Positions 44,382 through 54,501 of a stretch of DNA of 64,000 nucleotides are shown here, piece after piece. How positions within the stretch are numbered: the stretch's first letter is position 1; the number at the start of each line of letters is the position of its first letter. The notes under the pieces were generated by a model, which did not search any database, was not told the DNA's origin, and worked only from the letters and a program-made list of their open reading frames with translations. The stretch comes from Reticulitermes speratus (Eukaryota > Arthropoda > Insecta > Blattodea > Rhinotermitidae). Position numbers and translations under genes: made by a program. Location of the stretch: positions 41,136,200 through 41,200,199 of the forward strand of contig JAJKFL010000014.1 in assembly GCA_021186555.1 (NCBI GenBank), written 5' to 3'.

Positions 44382-45545
44382 ATGATATTTGTACCGTACA
44401 TTTATGTTATTTGTACCGTACATTTATGTTATTTGTACCGTACATTTATGTTATTTGTACCGTACATTTATGTTATTTGTACCGTACATTTATGTTATTT
44501 GTACTGTACATTTATGTTATTTGTACCGTACATTTATGTTATTTGTACCGTACATTTATGTTATTTGTACCGTACATTTATGTTATTTGTACCGTACATT
44601 TATGTTATTTGTACCGTACATTTATGTTATTTGTACCGTACATTTATGTTATTTGTACCGTAAATTTATGTTATTTGTACCGTACATTTATGTTATTTGT
44701 ACCGTATATTTATGTTATTTGTACCGTACATTTATGTTATTTGTACCGTACATTTATGTTATTTGTACCGTAAATTTATGTTATTTGTACCGTACATTTA
44801 TGTTATTTGTACCGTAAATTTATGTTATTTGTACCGTACATTTATGTTATTTGTACCGTACATTTATGTTATTTGTACCGTAAATTTATGTTATTTGTAC
44901 CGTACATTTATGTTATTTGTACCGTAAATTTATGATATTTGTAACGTACATTTATGTTATTTGTACCATACATTTATGTTATTTGTACCGTACATTTATG
45001 ATATTTGTAACGTACATTTATGTTATTTGTACCGTAAATTTATGTTATTTGTACCGTACATTTATGTTATTTGTACCGTAAATTTATGATATTTGTAACG
45101 TACATTTATGTTATTTGTACCATACATTTATGTTATTTGTACCGTACATTTATGTTATTTGTACCGTACATTTATGTTATTTGTACCATACATTTATGTT
45201 ATTTGTACCGTACATTTATGTTATTTGTACCGTACATTTATGTTATTTGTACCGTACATTTATGTTATTTGTACCGTAAATTTATGTTATTTGTACCGTA
45301 CATTTATGTTATTTGTACCGTAAATTTATGATATTTGTAACGTACATTTATGTTATTTGTACCATACATTTATGTTATTTGTACCGTACATTTATGTTAT
45401 TTGTACCGTAAATTTATGTTATTTGTACGGTACATTTATGATATTTGTACCGAAAATTTATGATATTTGTACCGTACATTTATGATATTTGTACCGTACA
45501 TTTATGTTATTTGTACCGTAAATTTATGATATTTGTACCGTACAT
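44382..45545. repeat. 22-bp minisatellite, about 53 copies
   Basis: The unit is TATGTTATTTGTACCGTACA plus TT. Variants GTAAATT, GATATTTGTAACG and CCATAC recur in a fixed order of several units in 44640-45340, showing copied blocks. The unit contains the near-palindrome TGTACCGTACA. Confidence 0.95.
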
Positions 45546-45551
45546 TATCTT

Positions 45552-45842
45552 GATTATATAAAATCGTGTTTCGACAAAAGTACACCACTAACAAACAAAC
45601 AAACGGTGAACACAAAGCAGCAGATACAGTTACCACCAACTCAACACAGTTAGCGACATTTTATCTACTAACTTATATATTTTAATCAGTACCGTACGTC
45701 TATAGCTGGTGTAATAAACACTTGAGTCCCTGAAGATGAACTGTGACATAGTTCGAAACATGTTGGACTATTTTTAATATAAACTCTATTAAATAACAGA
45801 TAATAAAGGGTGTACATTTGTCGGAACACGATTTTATATAGT
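45552..45842 (+). mobile_element. Hammerhead-bearing element with inverted ends
   Basis: The ends GATTATATAAAATCGTGTTT (45552) and its reverse complement near 45823-45842 are inverted and continue through CGACAAAWGTACACC. Inside are a leader-like AGTACCGTACGTCTATAGCTG region and the module at 45729-45762: CTGAAGA, stem GAACT/AGTTC, GAA, ACATGT, T, with AGTCC/GGACT as stem I. This is one of the best-paired modules in the window. Confidence 0.65.
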
Positions 45843-46003
45843 TTCTATCAGTATTTTCGTATTACTGTCTTGTTTTTCTTGTGTGTGTGCTACACGTTCT
45901 GCCCATCTCATCGTGATGTAACACCGACAATAATGTGTGGTTGGTACAAATCTGTAAGCTCTTTTCCATCGTAATTATATCCCAGAAACAAAACTGAAAT
46001 ACA

Positions 46004-46029
46004 CGTATATATATATATATATATATATA
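46004..46029. repeat. (TA)n microsatellite
   Basis: Pure TA run directly before SINE-E. Confidence 0.9.
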
Positions 46030-46031
46030 AT

Positions 46032-46321
46032 AAGGCGGCCGGGATATGGTGGTCTATATGGCAACTCGCTACGGGCTGGACGGTCCGGGATTCGAAGCCC
46101 AGTTAGAGGCGAGACTTTCCGTACCCGTCCAGGTCGACCCCAAGACCCACCCAGCCTTCTGTACAATGGGTACCTAGTCTTTTTCCCGTGGGTAAAGCGG
46201 CCGGGGCGTGGCGTTGATCAACCAGCCTCATCTAACACCGAGGTTAAAAAAAAAGAAGAGCTATAGTTTTATCACCCCTGTGTTCCTTCATGGAATGTTA
46301 CAGGGTGAGCTTTACCTTTTA
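46032..46321 (+). mobile_element. SINE-E copy 1, diverged
   Basis: Fourth tRNA-derived family. It has GGCTCGCT-like head features (AACTCGCTACGGGCTGGACG), B-box-like GGGATTCGAAGCCC, CCACCCAGCC, AATGGGTACC, GGTAAAGCGGCCGGGGCGTG, and an end with CCTTCATGGAATGTTACAGG. Confidence 0.85.
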
Positions 46322-46852
46322 TTTACATAAAATATATAGCAAATAGACTACAGAAATTAAGGTTCGTTTCCAGGCAGGGTCTTTATATCTTGTGCAGAGA
46401 TAAATTTGCACTTTATAAGTGTACATGTGTGACTTTGGGGGGTGGCGGGGTGGGGGAGATTTGGAGGTGAGTACATTTCAGATACGTGTCAGTATCGAAG
46501 GTTATATACGCCTTTCTGGAATTCGGATAAAATTCCTCGGTCAGACACAACTTCAATAACATAAACCTCCGTCTGTTAACAGCAGTAAATTCACCGATAC
46601 AGTTTGTTGCGTTAAACAGCCCTAATGTATTTACAGAACAGCCGCTTGTTAAAAGCATAAAAGACATACAAGGATGCTAAGCTATTACCGGGGGCTGTCA
46701 TCACTTTGTTGGCAACAAAGTAGACTTCCTAAAATAACAGCACTGAATTTTGCGACTCTAAAGTTAACCATTTAAACCCCTTTGTTTGTTTTATTTGCCA
46801 CGAAATTTAACATCGAAAAATTTGTACGTTTTGCATCGGAGTTAATATACAT
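46322..46852. other. Stretch without recognisable feature
   Basis: No gene or repeat recognised; a G-rich patch lies at 46437-46468. Confidence 0.35.
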
Positions 46853-46975
46853 GTTTGGTTTTAACGGTCTCAGAACAAACAGATATTTTTTCCCTGTACA
46901 AAAGTTAATTGGTTGGTTTTTATAACAGAGACTGAAAGTGTTTCCTGCGCGGTACGAGCTGGATATTTAAATAAA
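46853..46975 (-). repeat. Single GTACCGCGCAG element, minus
   Basis: On the minus strand: CCAGCTCGTACCGCGCAGGA, CTCTGTTATAAAAACC, TTTTGTACAGGG and CTGTTTGTTCTGAGA. It matches the 114-bp unit in order. Confidence 0.75.
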
Positions 46976-47002
46976 ATTTAAGTTCAATTCACTCTTTATA
47001 CG

Positions 47003-47168
47003 TCGTGCCATGACTCAGGTTGTTAATCGCTGGCATCTCACTGCGGAGGGCTGGTTTAGACACCGCGTGAATCTTTGTGAGACTTCTGTTTGAAAAAGTG
47101 GGACTGGGACAGGTTTTTCAATGAGTACCATAGTTTTCCCCTGTCAATGTCATTCCACCAATAATAAG
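47003..47168 (+). mobile_element. Diverged SINE-B head and body
   Basis: CGTGCCATGACTCAGG ... GGTTTAGACACCGCGTGA ... AAAAGTGGGACTGGGACAGG ... TTTTCCCCTGTCAATGTCATTCCACC parallels SINE-B from the head to mid-body, with many changes. The oldest SINE-B here. Confidence 0.7.
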
Positions 47169-47886
47169 TCTCATGCTGATATAGAGACTGATTTGAAAAG
47201 AACGACAAACTGTCGTATCCTGGAAAACATAAAAATCAGTTATTTTGGAAATCTTGGAGCATTTAAATGGAAATAATTTTGGATATTTTTAATCTATAAA
47301 CTTAAACGAGCTTTTAAATTTCATAAATAACCGGATTTTGTCTATGGGGACTTACAGGATTACAGTCTTGTGTGTCTTTAACACCGTGTAGTGTTGCGTA
47401 AGCTGAAACCACTATTTTAGAGGAACACGCTGTATCTTTGTGGTATCTCAACCGTAACACTCCAGAGCTCTCATTGGTCCAGAGCAGTCTCTACCCCTCA
47501 TCCATATCCATCCCCTTAATTTTAATTAGCCACATCCCTTATAGCTCGCCGTGTAAGTTAATCGAAACGTATTTCACCCTAATTTCTTCAGGTGAAATTT
47601 TGAATGGATTTCTTCAACGTTGAAGTTGGAGACAAATGTTTCTCCAAAACGTCGTCTTTAATCTGCAGTTACAGACGCTGCCATGGAATTGACATGTTGA
47701 GTTCTACACCGTTAAATAATATGGAGATGTAAGGCAAATTATGTTGACTGTATAGGAAGCGCCTCAATATGTCCCAGGGATATATGTACTGCGATTTTGT
47801 TATAAATTTGTTATTCGGTCGGAACGTATTCTACAGCAAGTGCTGTATTAAGGTAAGAAGACACTAGTCCTGTCTGCCCACGCAAC
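47169..47886. other. Stretch with decayed modules
   Basis: 47621-47652 has stem GGAGA/TCTCC then AAAACGTC. 47567-47596 (minus) has CTGAAGA and GAAATACGT. Both are degraded. No gene seen. Confidence 0.35.
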
Positions 47887-48098
47887 AAATATCCGTATTT
47901 CACACTGTTGCCACCGTGCATCTTCGTCATATTAAATTAAGTTTAAACCAACCGATGCACACTAAAACCACTCTTTAAGTAGCTTTATTATAAAATTGTT
48001 AAAATTGTACCCCAATTTTAACAATTTTATAATAAAGCTACTTAAAGAGTGGTTTTAGTGTGCATCGGTTGGTTTAAACTTAATTTAAATATCCGTAT
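47887..48098 (+). mobile_element. Hairpin element with 12-bp direct repeats
   Basis: AAATATCCGTAT lies at 47887-47898 and 48087-48098. Between them are a 33-nt leader (with ACCGTGCATCTTC), an arm at 47932-48007, a 5-nt loop and a near-perfect inverted arm at 48013-48088. The layout matches 53694-54500 and, reversed, 53355-53665. No ribozyme core lies in these arms. Confidence 0.8.
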
Positions 48099-48479
48099 GT
48101 CAATCTAGGACGACCTATCCGAGGTAACGTGAATCATATGAATATGGAAATGACCCTGTGCTTTCCGTAAGTGTCTGTACCTCAGAGCGCTGGATATATG
48201 TTACTTTTAGTATTCCTGCTCTGAAGTATTTAATTTTATTTGTTTATGCAAGCAGTGTTGTCAGAGATGTTTAAAAGATTTACAGAGGAAGTTGGCTTCT
48301 GTTAATATTTCTGACGTACATTCGGGAGAAAACAGGTTCGAATCTTAGGTGGAATACCGAAATTCATCCTAAAGATCTCTCCTTAATTTTCCGTAGTCCC
48401 TTAAGACAAACATCTAATTGTGATATTAACGTCTCATTCCACATTTCTCCAGTTCCTTAGTAACTTTACTCTTCGACTA
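48099..48479. other. Stretch without recognisable feature
   Basis: No gene or repeat recognised. Confidence 0.35.
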
Positions 48480-48948
48480 TATACAGGGTGATTCATCAGT
48501 TTTGAACGTAACTGTAGGAGATGATTTCGTAGGTCTTTATGATAAGAAAATGCCTGTCGACATGGATCCTAGTCTCAATGGTTATGATGCTGTGACTCTT
48601 TGTTAATTTTCGTAAACGCGCTTCTCTGAACAGCGCGTGCAACTTGTGGGGTCCGTTGTCCATTACGCGACATTCGACAAGCTTTGTTTCTAACCCTAAG
48701 TGGTGGGAAATATAACCAAAGTTTAGGATTGTCTCATGAACTTCCACATCTTTCTTGCTACCCGATTCGGGCAGCCCGGATGTTAGTTATTGCAGTTAGA
48801 AGAGTATTTCACGATTAATATGGTAGGTTCGTAGAGGGGGTGGGGTGGGGTGAAGTAGAAGCCACGTACTTATAGTGCGTGTAGTCCAGTGGGCATTCTT
48901 GTCTCCGTGTGTATTTCATTCAAGATGCCACTCACATTTACAGTTGCG

Positions 48949-49308
48949 AAGGTTTTGTGACAGCAATGCAGTTTATGCCATAGCTGAACGGTTTTTGTGA
49001 CATCAATGCGGTTTATGCCATAGCTGAACGGTTTTTGTGACAACAATGCAGTTTATGCCATAGCTGAACGGTTTTTGTGACAGCAATGCAGTTTATGCCA
49101 TAGCTGAACGGTTTTTTTTGACAGCAATGCAGTTTATGCCATAGCTGAACGGTTTTTGTGACAGCAATGCAGTTTATGCTATAGCTGAACGGTTTTTTTT
49201 GAGAGCAATGCAGTTTAAGCCATAGCTGAACAGTTTTTGTGACAGCAATGCAGTGTATTCCATAGCTGAACGGTTTTTGTGACAGCAATGCAGTTTATGC
49301 CATAGCTG
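48949..49308. repeat. 40-bp minisatellite inside the transposase 5' coding region
   Basis: Nine copies of GTTTTTGTGACAGCAATGCA plus GTTTATGCCATAGCTGAACG. One copy translates as DSNAVYAIAERF, the usual N-terminal segment of this transposase family. As 40 is not a multiple of three, each copy shifts the frame. Confidence 0.93.
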
Positions 49309-49347
49309 AACACCAGTGACGTTTTCAAAACCGTACAATGGCAACCC

Positions 49348-50188
49348 GATGAGTGTTTACTGCAGTTTACCAAAGATTGCGTGATGGCGGTGCATTCCCA
49401 GCTTTCGCGTATCAGCTGAGCGTGAGGTTAATGAAGACGTCGTTGAACACGAGCGCGTTGTTCAGACGGTAGAGCGCGGTCCACATGCTGGTACGCGAAG
49501 AACTGCAGGGCGTTTTGATGTTCCACAGACCAGAGTATGGAGAACACTGCATGTAGGGTCATGTACCCTACACCATGTGCAGCGTGTGCAACATCTCGGA
49601 CCTGGCGATTAGCTCAGAGGCAGGAATTTTGCAACTGGCCCAGTGGCAATCGTCGGTGTCTTCATTACGTCCCGTTTATTGACGAAGTGCAACTCAGTTG
49701 TCTCTCTGTCAGTAACACACACAATTCTCAAGTGCTGTCAGATGAGAATCATCACGCCGCTGTGCAAAGTGACTTCCAACTACATTTAGGTGTCACTGTG
49801 CGGTGTGCAATTCTGGATGATCCTGTGATTGGTCGTTTCATCTTCGAAATTCGCCTAACAGCAGAGTTTTGCCTACGATTTCTGCAGGAGGAATTGCTCC
49901 AACATTTGGAGCATACGCCTTTCAATAAACAAGTTATTTGTACTTCAAACATGACGCAGCACCTCATTTTTTCGCGTGCTGTTAGCAATTACCTTAATGA
50001 TCATCTCCCTTGGCAATGGATCGGTACTGGTGGTACATACAAATGGCAACCCAGGTTTCCAGACCAAAGCCCATCGGATTATTATGCGTGGGCTGGATGA
50101 AAGAAACTTTCTTCAAACGCGAGACGCATGGCTCGGTCGCATTTGGGTTTCGGCAGACCGCATCAGGAATAATCAGGGGAATTTCTAA
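49348..50188 (+). pseudogene. DDE transposase with DUF4817-type N-terminal helix-turn-helix
   Basis: The family cuts and pastes its own element in the nucleus. VFTAVYQRLRDGGAFPAF (from 49348) is the N-terminal helix-turn-helix segment. VWRTLHVG-like sequence follows after a frameshift. Then a long frame (49537-50100) carries DENHHAAV, ILDDPVIGRFIF and RLTAEFCLRFLQEELLQHL. The conserved W/F-x-HD-G/A-AP-HF block, with a catalytic aspartate, is present but in the +1 frame at about 49939 (FKHDAAPHFF). The long frame resumes with WIGTGGTYKWQPRFPDQSPS then DYYAWAG, the final catalytic region. Two compensating frameshifts, in-frame stops and the 40-bp array show it is inactive. C-terminal sequence DAWLGRIWVSADRIRNNQG follows in another frame. 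Confidence 0.85.
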
Positions 50189-50529
50189 CAATCAATGCGC
50201 GCTGTTGACAACCGGCGAGGCACTTTGCGGCTGAGCGCGGGATTTTCGAAAACCTCCTTTCAGTACAGATTAACGTAAATTACAGGAAATGTCATGATGT
50301 TAAATTTAGACGTTAAATGTGTCAGGTAACGTATTTGTTTGTTATTGTATTCCGTATGGTTCCAGTAATATATATTATTATATGTTTCAGAAGGTCATAT
50401 CTATGTAACCGTTTAAAATCGGAACCTTTTTTATCACAAAAACCGATGAAATCATCTCCTACATTTACGTTTATAACTCATGAATCACCCTGTATAATCA
50501 GAGATCCTTACGGTATTGTAAACCGTTTA

Positions 50530-50610
50530 TACAGGGCATACACAAAAGAATGGTGCGGTTTCAATTGAATATGAATGGAAACCGCACCATTCTTTTGTGT
50601 ATACTCTGTA
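50530..50610. mobile_element. 81-bp palindromic MITE, copy 1
   Basis: TACAGGGCATACACAAAAGA continues to ATGGTGCGGTTT, a 17-bp spacer, and the inverted copy. The left flank is TA; the right flank is CA. A second copy is at 62843-62925. Confidence 0.85.
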
Positions 50611-51406
50611 CATTACCTTTACTGGTGGCCTCTGTCCATTACACAACTAGCTCTAACACGAAACATATCTGCATATTTACAGCACGGTTTATCGACGTGT
50701 GTAATATGATCCTTAAAAGAAAGAGCGATTTTTTTTTACCAAGGATCATTAACGAGTTGGGTTATGGAAGAGAGGTGCCGTGTGTTTTCTATGATGTAGG
50801 AAATAAAGTGTTGAATATTTGTTACGCGAATTGGTGCCTTTGTTTCCGTCTGTCTTCAAGCAACATTTAAGATAGATGGAAAGTTCCAAGTGGCTATTGC
50901 ATTCTTCTCTCTCAGCCTTCCCGTTTTATATTAATCAAAATTAATCTTCTTGCTCTGAGTTTCACCAAACACTTTTTTTTTCCGCGAAATTAATAGACTT
51001 TGGCATTAAACAGTAAATCAAAATTCCATCACACTTACTTCAACCTACAGATTGTTACCATCCTAATTAATGTATTTTTATATTTAGAGTCAGAAAAATA
51101 TACAATTTATTTACATTAATTGTGAATAAATTATACATTTGTCTGACTATAAATATAGAGATAAAATGTAAGGAATGAATAACATTGAGTTTATTTTTCT
51201 ACTATTTTTTTCAGAAGGACGAGAGGGAAAAGTCTTGAAACATTATACAAGATGCTCTTTCTGTCTTTCCCCCCAAAAAACAATAACGTACCTTTCACTT
51301 CTGTCTTGTACCTTTCTTGTGCCCTTTTACCCTTTGTTACGTTTCACTTCCCTTCGTTCAGTCGTTGTGCATTATAGGGTGTTAGTTAAGGTACAACTCA
51401 CATCAG
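50611..51406. other. Stretch without recognisable feature
   Basis: AT-rich, with no recognised gene or repeat. Short plus frames at 50550-50870 and 51175-51417 show no domain. Confidence 0.35.
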
Positions 51407-51686
51407 GGCCGCGATAGCTCAGTCGGTATAGCGACTCGCTACGTGCTGGACGGTCCGGGGATCGAATCCCGGTGGGGGCGAGATTTTTCGCAGCCGTCCA
51501 GACCGGCCCTGGGGCCTACCCAGCCTCCTATAAAATGGGTACCGGGTCTCTTTCCCGGGGTAAAGCGGCCGGGGCGTGGAGTTGACCACCCACCCTCATC
51601 TAACGCCGAGGTTAAAGAAAGAGTAGAGCTATATCTCTACTCCCCCTCTGGGCCTTCGTGGCCTGTTATAGGGAGAACTTTACAAG
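51407..51686 (+). mobile_element. SINE-E copy 2
   Basis: Well-preserved: GGCCGCGATAGCTCAGTCGG head, B box GGGGATCGAATCCC, CCACCCTCATCTAACGCC and an end with CCTTCGTGGCCTGTTATAGG. The head resembles a tRNA but lacks an acceptor stem. Confidence 0.92.
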
Positions 51687-51726
51687 TGACATCATGTATG
51701 TTTATACACCCGGCCATAAAGGGCTG

Positions 51727-52676
51727 ATCTCCGTTGGACACACTCAGTCTATTAGTTAATTACTGTAGGCATAGCCTTAGTCCATTCTGCGGCAGTCTAT
51801 CTCCGTTGGACACACTCAGTCTATTAGTTAATTACTGTAGGCATAGCCTTAGTCCATTCTGCGGCAGTCTATCTCCGTTGGACACACTCAGTCTATTAGT
51901 TAATTACTGTAGGCATAGCCTTAGTCCATTCTGCGGCGGTCTATCTCCGTTGGACACACTCAGTCTATTAGTTAATTACTGTAGGCATAGCCTTAGTCCA
52001 TTCTGCGGCAGTCTATCTCCGTTGGACACACTCAGTCTATTAGTTAATTACTGTAGGCATAGCCTTAGTCCATTCTGCGGCAGTCTATCTCCGTTGGACA
52101 CACTCAGTCTATTAGTTAATTACTGTAGGCATAGCCTTAGTCCATTCTGCGGCAGTCTATCTCCGTTGGACACACTCAGTCTATTAGTTAATTACTGTAG
52201 GCATAGCCTTAGTCCATTCTGCGGCAGTCTATCTCCGTTGGACACACTCAGTCTATTAGTTAATTACTGTAGGCATAGCCTTAGTCCATTCTGCGGCAGT
52301 CTATCTCCGTTGGACACACTCAGTCTATTAGTTAATTACTGTAGGCATAGCCCCAGTCCATTCTGCGGCACAGTCTATCTCCGTTGGACACACTCAGTCT
52401 ATTAGTTAATTACTGTAGGCATAGCCCCAGTCCATTCTGCGGTACAGTCTATCTCCGTTGGACACACTCAGTCTATTAGTTAATTACTGTAGGCATAGCC
52501 TTAGTCCATTCTGCGGCAGTCTATCTCCGTTGGACACACTCAGTCTATTAGTTAATTACTGTAGGCATAGCCTTAGTCCATTCTGCGGCAGTCTATCTCC
52601 GTTGGACACACTCAGTCTATTAGTTAATTACTGTAGGCATAGCCCCAGTCCATTCTGCGGTACAGTCTATCTCCTG
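51727..52676. repeat. 72-bp minisatellite, about 13 copies
   Basis: The unit starts TCTCCGTTGGACACACTCAG and ends TTAGTCCATTCTGCGGCAGT. Copies are almost identical, so the array is young or homogenised. 72 bp equals 24 codons, so one plus frame stays open for 223 codons. CACAG insertions at three junctions break it, and I see no coding evidence. Confidence 0.95.
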
Positions 52677-53354
52677 GGACGCATTCAATCATATTGATGT
52701 CATTTTGATGTATTGCAGTTCTCACTGCATCCAAATGGAGCGCTGTTTGACTAGGCTGAAATAATTGAAAGTACGTACAATGCGCTGGAAACAAAATTTA
52801 GATTCAAGGTTAATCATTGATAAGTTGTCACTAGATCTGATCTAGAATGCAGGAGCATGTGAGTTGGGCGTGGAGATAACTGTGCGTTTATTCCAGAACA
52901 GGAAATTCATACTTGCGGTCCGGCCATTTAATTTAATAAGACCGTTTCAGTAATATTGTCCCGGGCTGCTTGAACCTGGAGGATAAAGGCATCGTGTCTT
53001 TCGAAACGTCGGGAACCCAACGCCACAGCGTCTGAGTCTAGAAGTCCCAAATCCTAATTTTGTTCCAATTATGGAATTTCACCCTCCCTCTGTCAGGGAA
53101 TTAATTTAAAATATTTTTCCTAACGGGGCCCACCCAAACCTCTTATTCAGTGGGTACTGGGGTGGCTTTTTTGACGCACGTAAAGTGACCGAGGCAAGAA
53201 AATGACACACCTCAATCCAGTACAGAGGTTAAGAATGAATGGAGCTATACCTCCATTATTCATATGCTTTGAAGGCGTGGAGAGGAAAGCATTGCCTTTC
53301 TTATACACAGAGTAATGCATTGGATATAAGACTTTACACTCACATGGTGTTGAG
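52677..53354. other. Stretch with a decayed module and a SINE-F-like fragment
   Basis: 52974-53010 has stem AAAG/CTTT then GAAACGTCGGG. 53124-53260 resembles the SINE E/F body (CCCACCCAAACC ... GTGGGTACTGG ... GAGGTTAAGAATGAATGGAGC). No gene seen. Confidence 0.45.
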
Positions 53355-53665
53355 TAATGGATTTTCTATATGTTATGCAGACAAATGTACACAGTTTTAT
53401 GTTATTTAACGCAATTTTTATTAAATGTTGCCCAACATGTTTCTAGCCTATATAAGGCTCATCTTTAGGGGCTCTTTTGTTGAAATTACAACAATTTCAA
53501 CAAAAGAGCCCCTGAAGATGAGCCTTATATAGGCTAGAAACATGTTGGGCAGCATTTAATAATAAAAATTGTGTTAAATAACATAAAACTGTGTACATTT
53601 GTCTGCATAACATATATATAATTAAAAATGTACGGTACAAGTAACGTAAAGTTTAATGGATTTTC
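53355..53665 (-). mobile_element. Hairpin element with hammerhead-like modules and 12-bp direct repeats
   Basis: TAATGGATTTTC occurs at 53355-53366 and 53654-53665. The arms are 53367-53487 and 53493-53616, and a 37-nt leader (ACCGTACATTTTT on the minus strand) fills 53617-53653. Each arm has the module CTGAAGA (CTAAAGA in the left arm), stem AGCCT/AGGCT, GAA, ACATGT, T with CCC/GGG as stem I (plus at 53511-53544, minus at 53436-53469). The outer tail TGTACATTTGTC is shared with 22.9 and 45.8 kb. Confidence 0.82.
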
Positions 53666-53693
53666 ATTTCATACGGTTGACCGCGAGAGAAAA

Positions 53694-54500
53694 CTATATC
53701 GTAGAACTTAACGTTGTATCTACCGTGCATTTTCAAATGAGATGTGTTCAAAAATCACCAACTAATACACATAAACTTTTCAATAGTTTATTCTTAAAAT
53801 ACCCCTATACGTATTTCGGTGGTTTAAACCACCATCTTCAGGGGGTCGTGGAGATTAAAATGCATAGACTTATAGTTATTACATATATGGTTACATTCAT
53901 ATATGTAGAATATGAGTGGGCTAGTATTGCTCACTTCGTACAGTATGTAAAATTATGTAAAATTACTATAAAATGAATTAAAGGCTGTTAAAATGATTAC
54001 ATAGTTTGTAGTTTTCCTGAAAATTATTGGCAGTTTGGCCTTGTAGTAAGGTGGTCATCTGTGTGTGCTACGTAAGCTGCATGACGCCGGTGTTGTGCTG
54101 TTGCAGAGTGATAACTGGTACTGCTACAGCACAACACCGGCGTCATGCAGCTTACGTAGCACACACAGATGACCACCTTACTACAAGGCCAAACTGCCAA
54201 TAATTTTCAGGAAAACTACAAACTATGTAATCATTTTAACAGCCTTTAATTCATTTTATAGTAATTTTACATAATTTTACATACTGTACGAAGTGAGCAA
54301 TACTAGCCCACTCATATTCTACATATATGAATGTAACCATATATGTAATAACTATAAGTCTATGCATTTTAATCTCCACGACCCCCTGAAGATGGTGGTT
54401 TAAACCACCGAAATACGTATAGGGGTATTTTAAGAATAAACTATTTAAAAGTTTATGTGCATTAGTTGGTGATTTTTGTGAACACATCTATATCGTAGAA
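53694..54500 (+). mobile_element. Long hairpin element (about 365-bp arms) with hammerhead-like modules
   Basis: CTATATCGTAGAA occurs at 53694-53706 and 54488-54500. A 35-nt leader (ACCGTGCATTTTC) is followed by arms 53742-54107 and 54121-54487, which differ at only a few positions. The module at 54382-54420 is the best in the window: CCCC, CTGAAGA, T, stem GGTGG/CCACC, GAA, palindrome ATACGTAT, A, GGGG. The same module lies inverted at 53803-53842. Confidence 0.85.
54382..54425 (+). ncRNA. Best hammerhead-like module
   Basis: Stem I CCCC/GGGG, core CTGAAGA, one extra T, stem II GGTGG/CCACC, GAA, self-complementary stem III ATACGTAT, cleavage-position base A. The stem III design suggests it would act as a dimer. 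Prediction by eye only. Confidence 0.5.
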
Positions 54501-54501
54501 G

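Larger units (their letters stand above)
48482..50494 (+). mobile_element. Complete but dead TA-flanked DDE transposon (2.0 kb)
   Basis: Terminal inverted repeats of about 52 bp: the left end starts TACAGGGTGATTCATCAGTT, the right end reverse-complemented starts TACAGGGTGATTCATGAGTT. Both continue to GTAGGAGATGATTTC. TA lies outside both ends (48480-48481, 50495-50496), the target duplication of the IS630/Tc1/mariner superfamily. The interior codes for one transposase, now frameshifted, with a minisatellite in its 5' part. Confidence 0.92.

Noticed and set aside
44366..45331. Overlapping plus-strand frames of up to 142 codons (CYLYRTFMLFVPYIYVICTV-like)
   Set aside because: Pure product of the 22-bp minisatellite in all three frames.
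49013..49288. 91-codon minus frame of AVTKTVQLW repeats
   Set aside because: Antisense product of the 40-bp minisatellite in the transposase.
51407..51480. tRNA-like sequence with A and B boxes
   Set aside because: It is the head of SINE-E. There is no acceptor-stem pairing or CCA-side partner, and the same head repeats at 46032, 55283 and 61021.
53656..54487. Pair of near-identical peptides on opposite strands (KSPTNTHKLFNSLFLKYPYT-like)
   Set aside because: They are translations of the two arms of the hairpin element; identity reflects the inverted repeat, not a duplicated gene.
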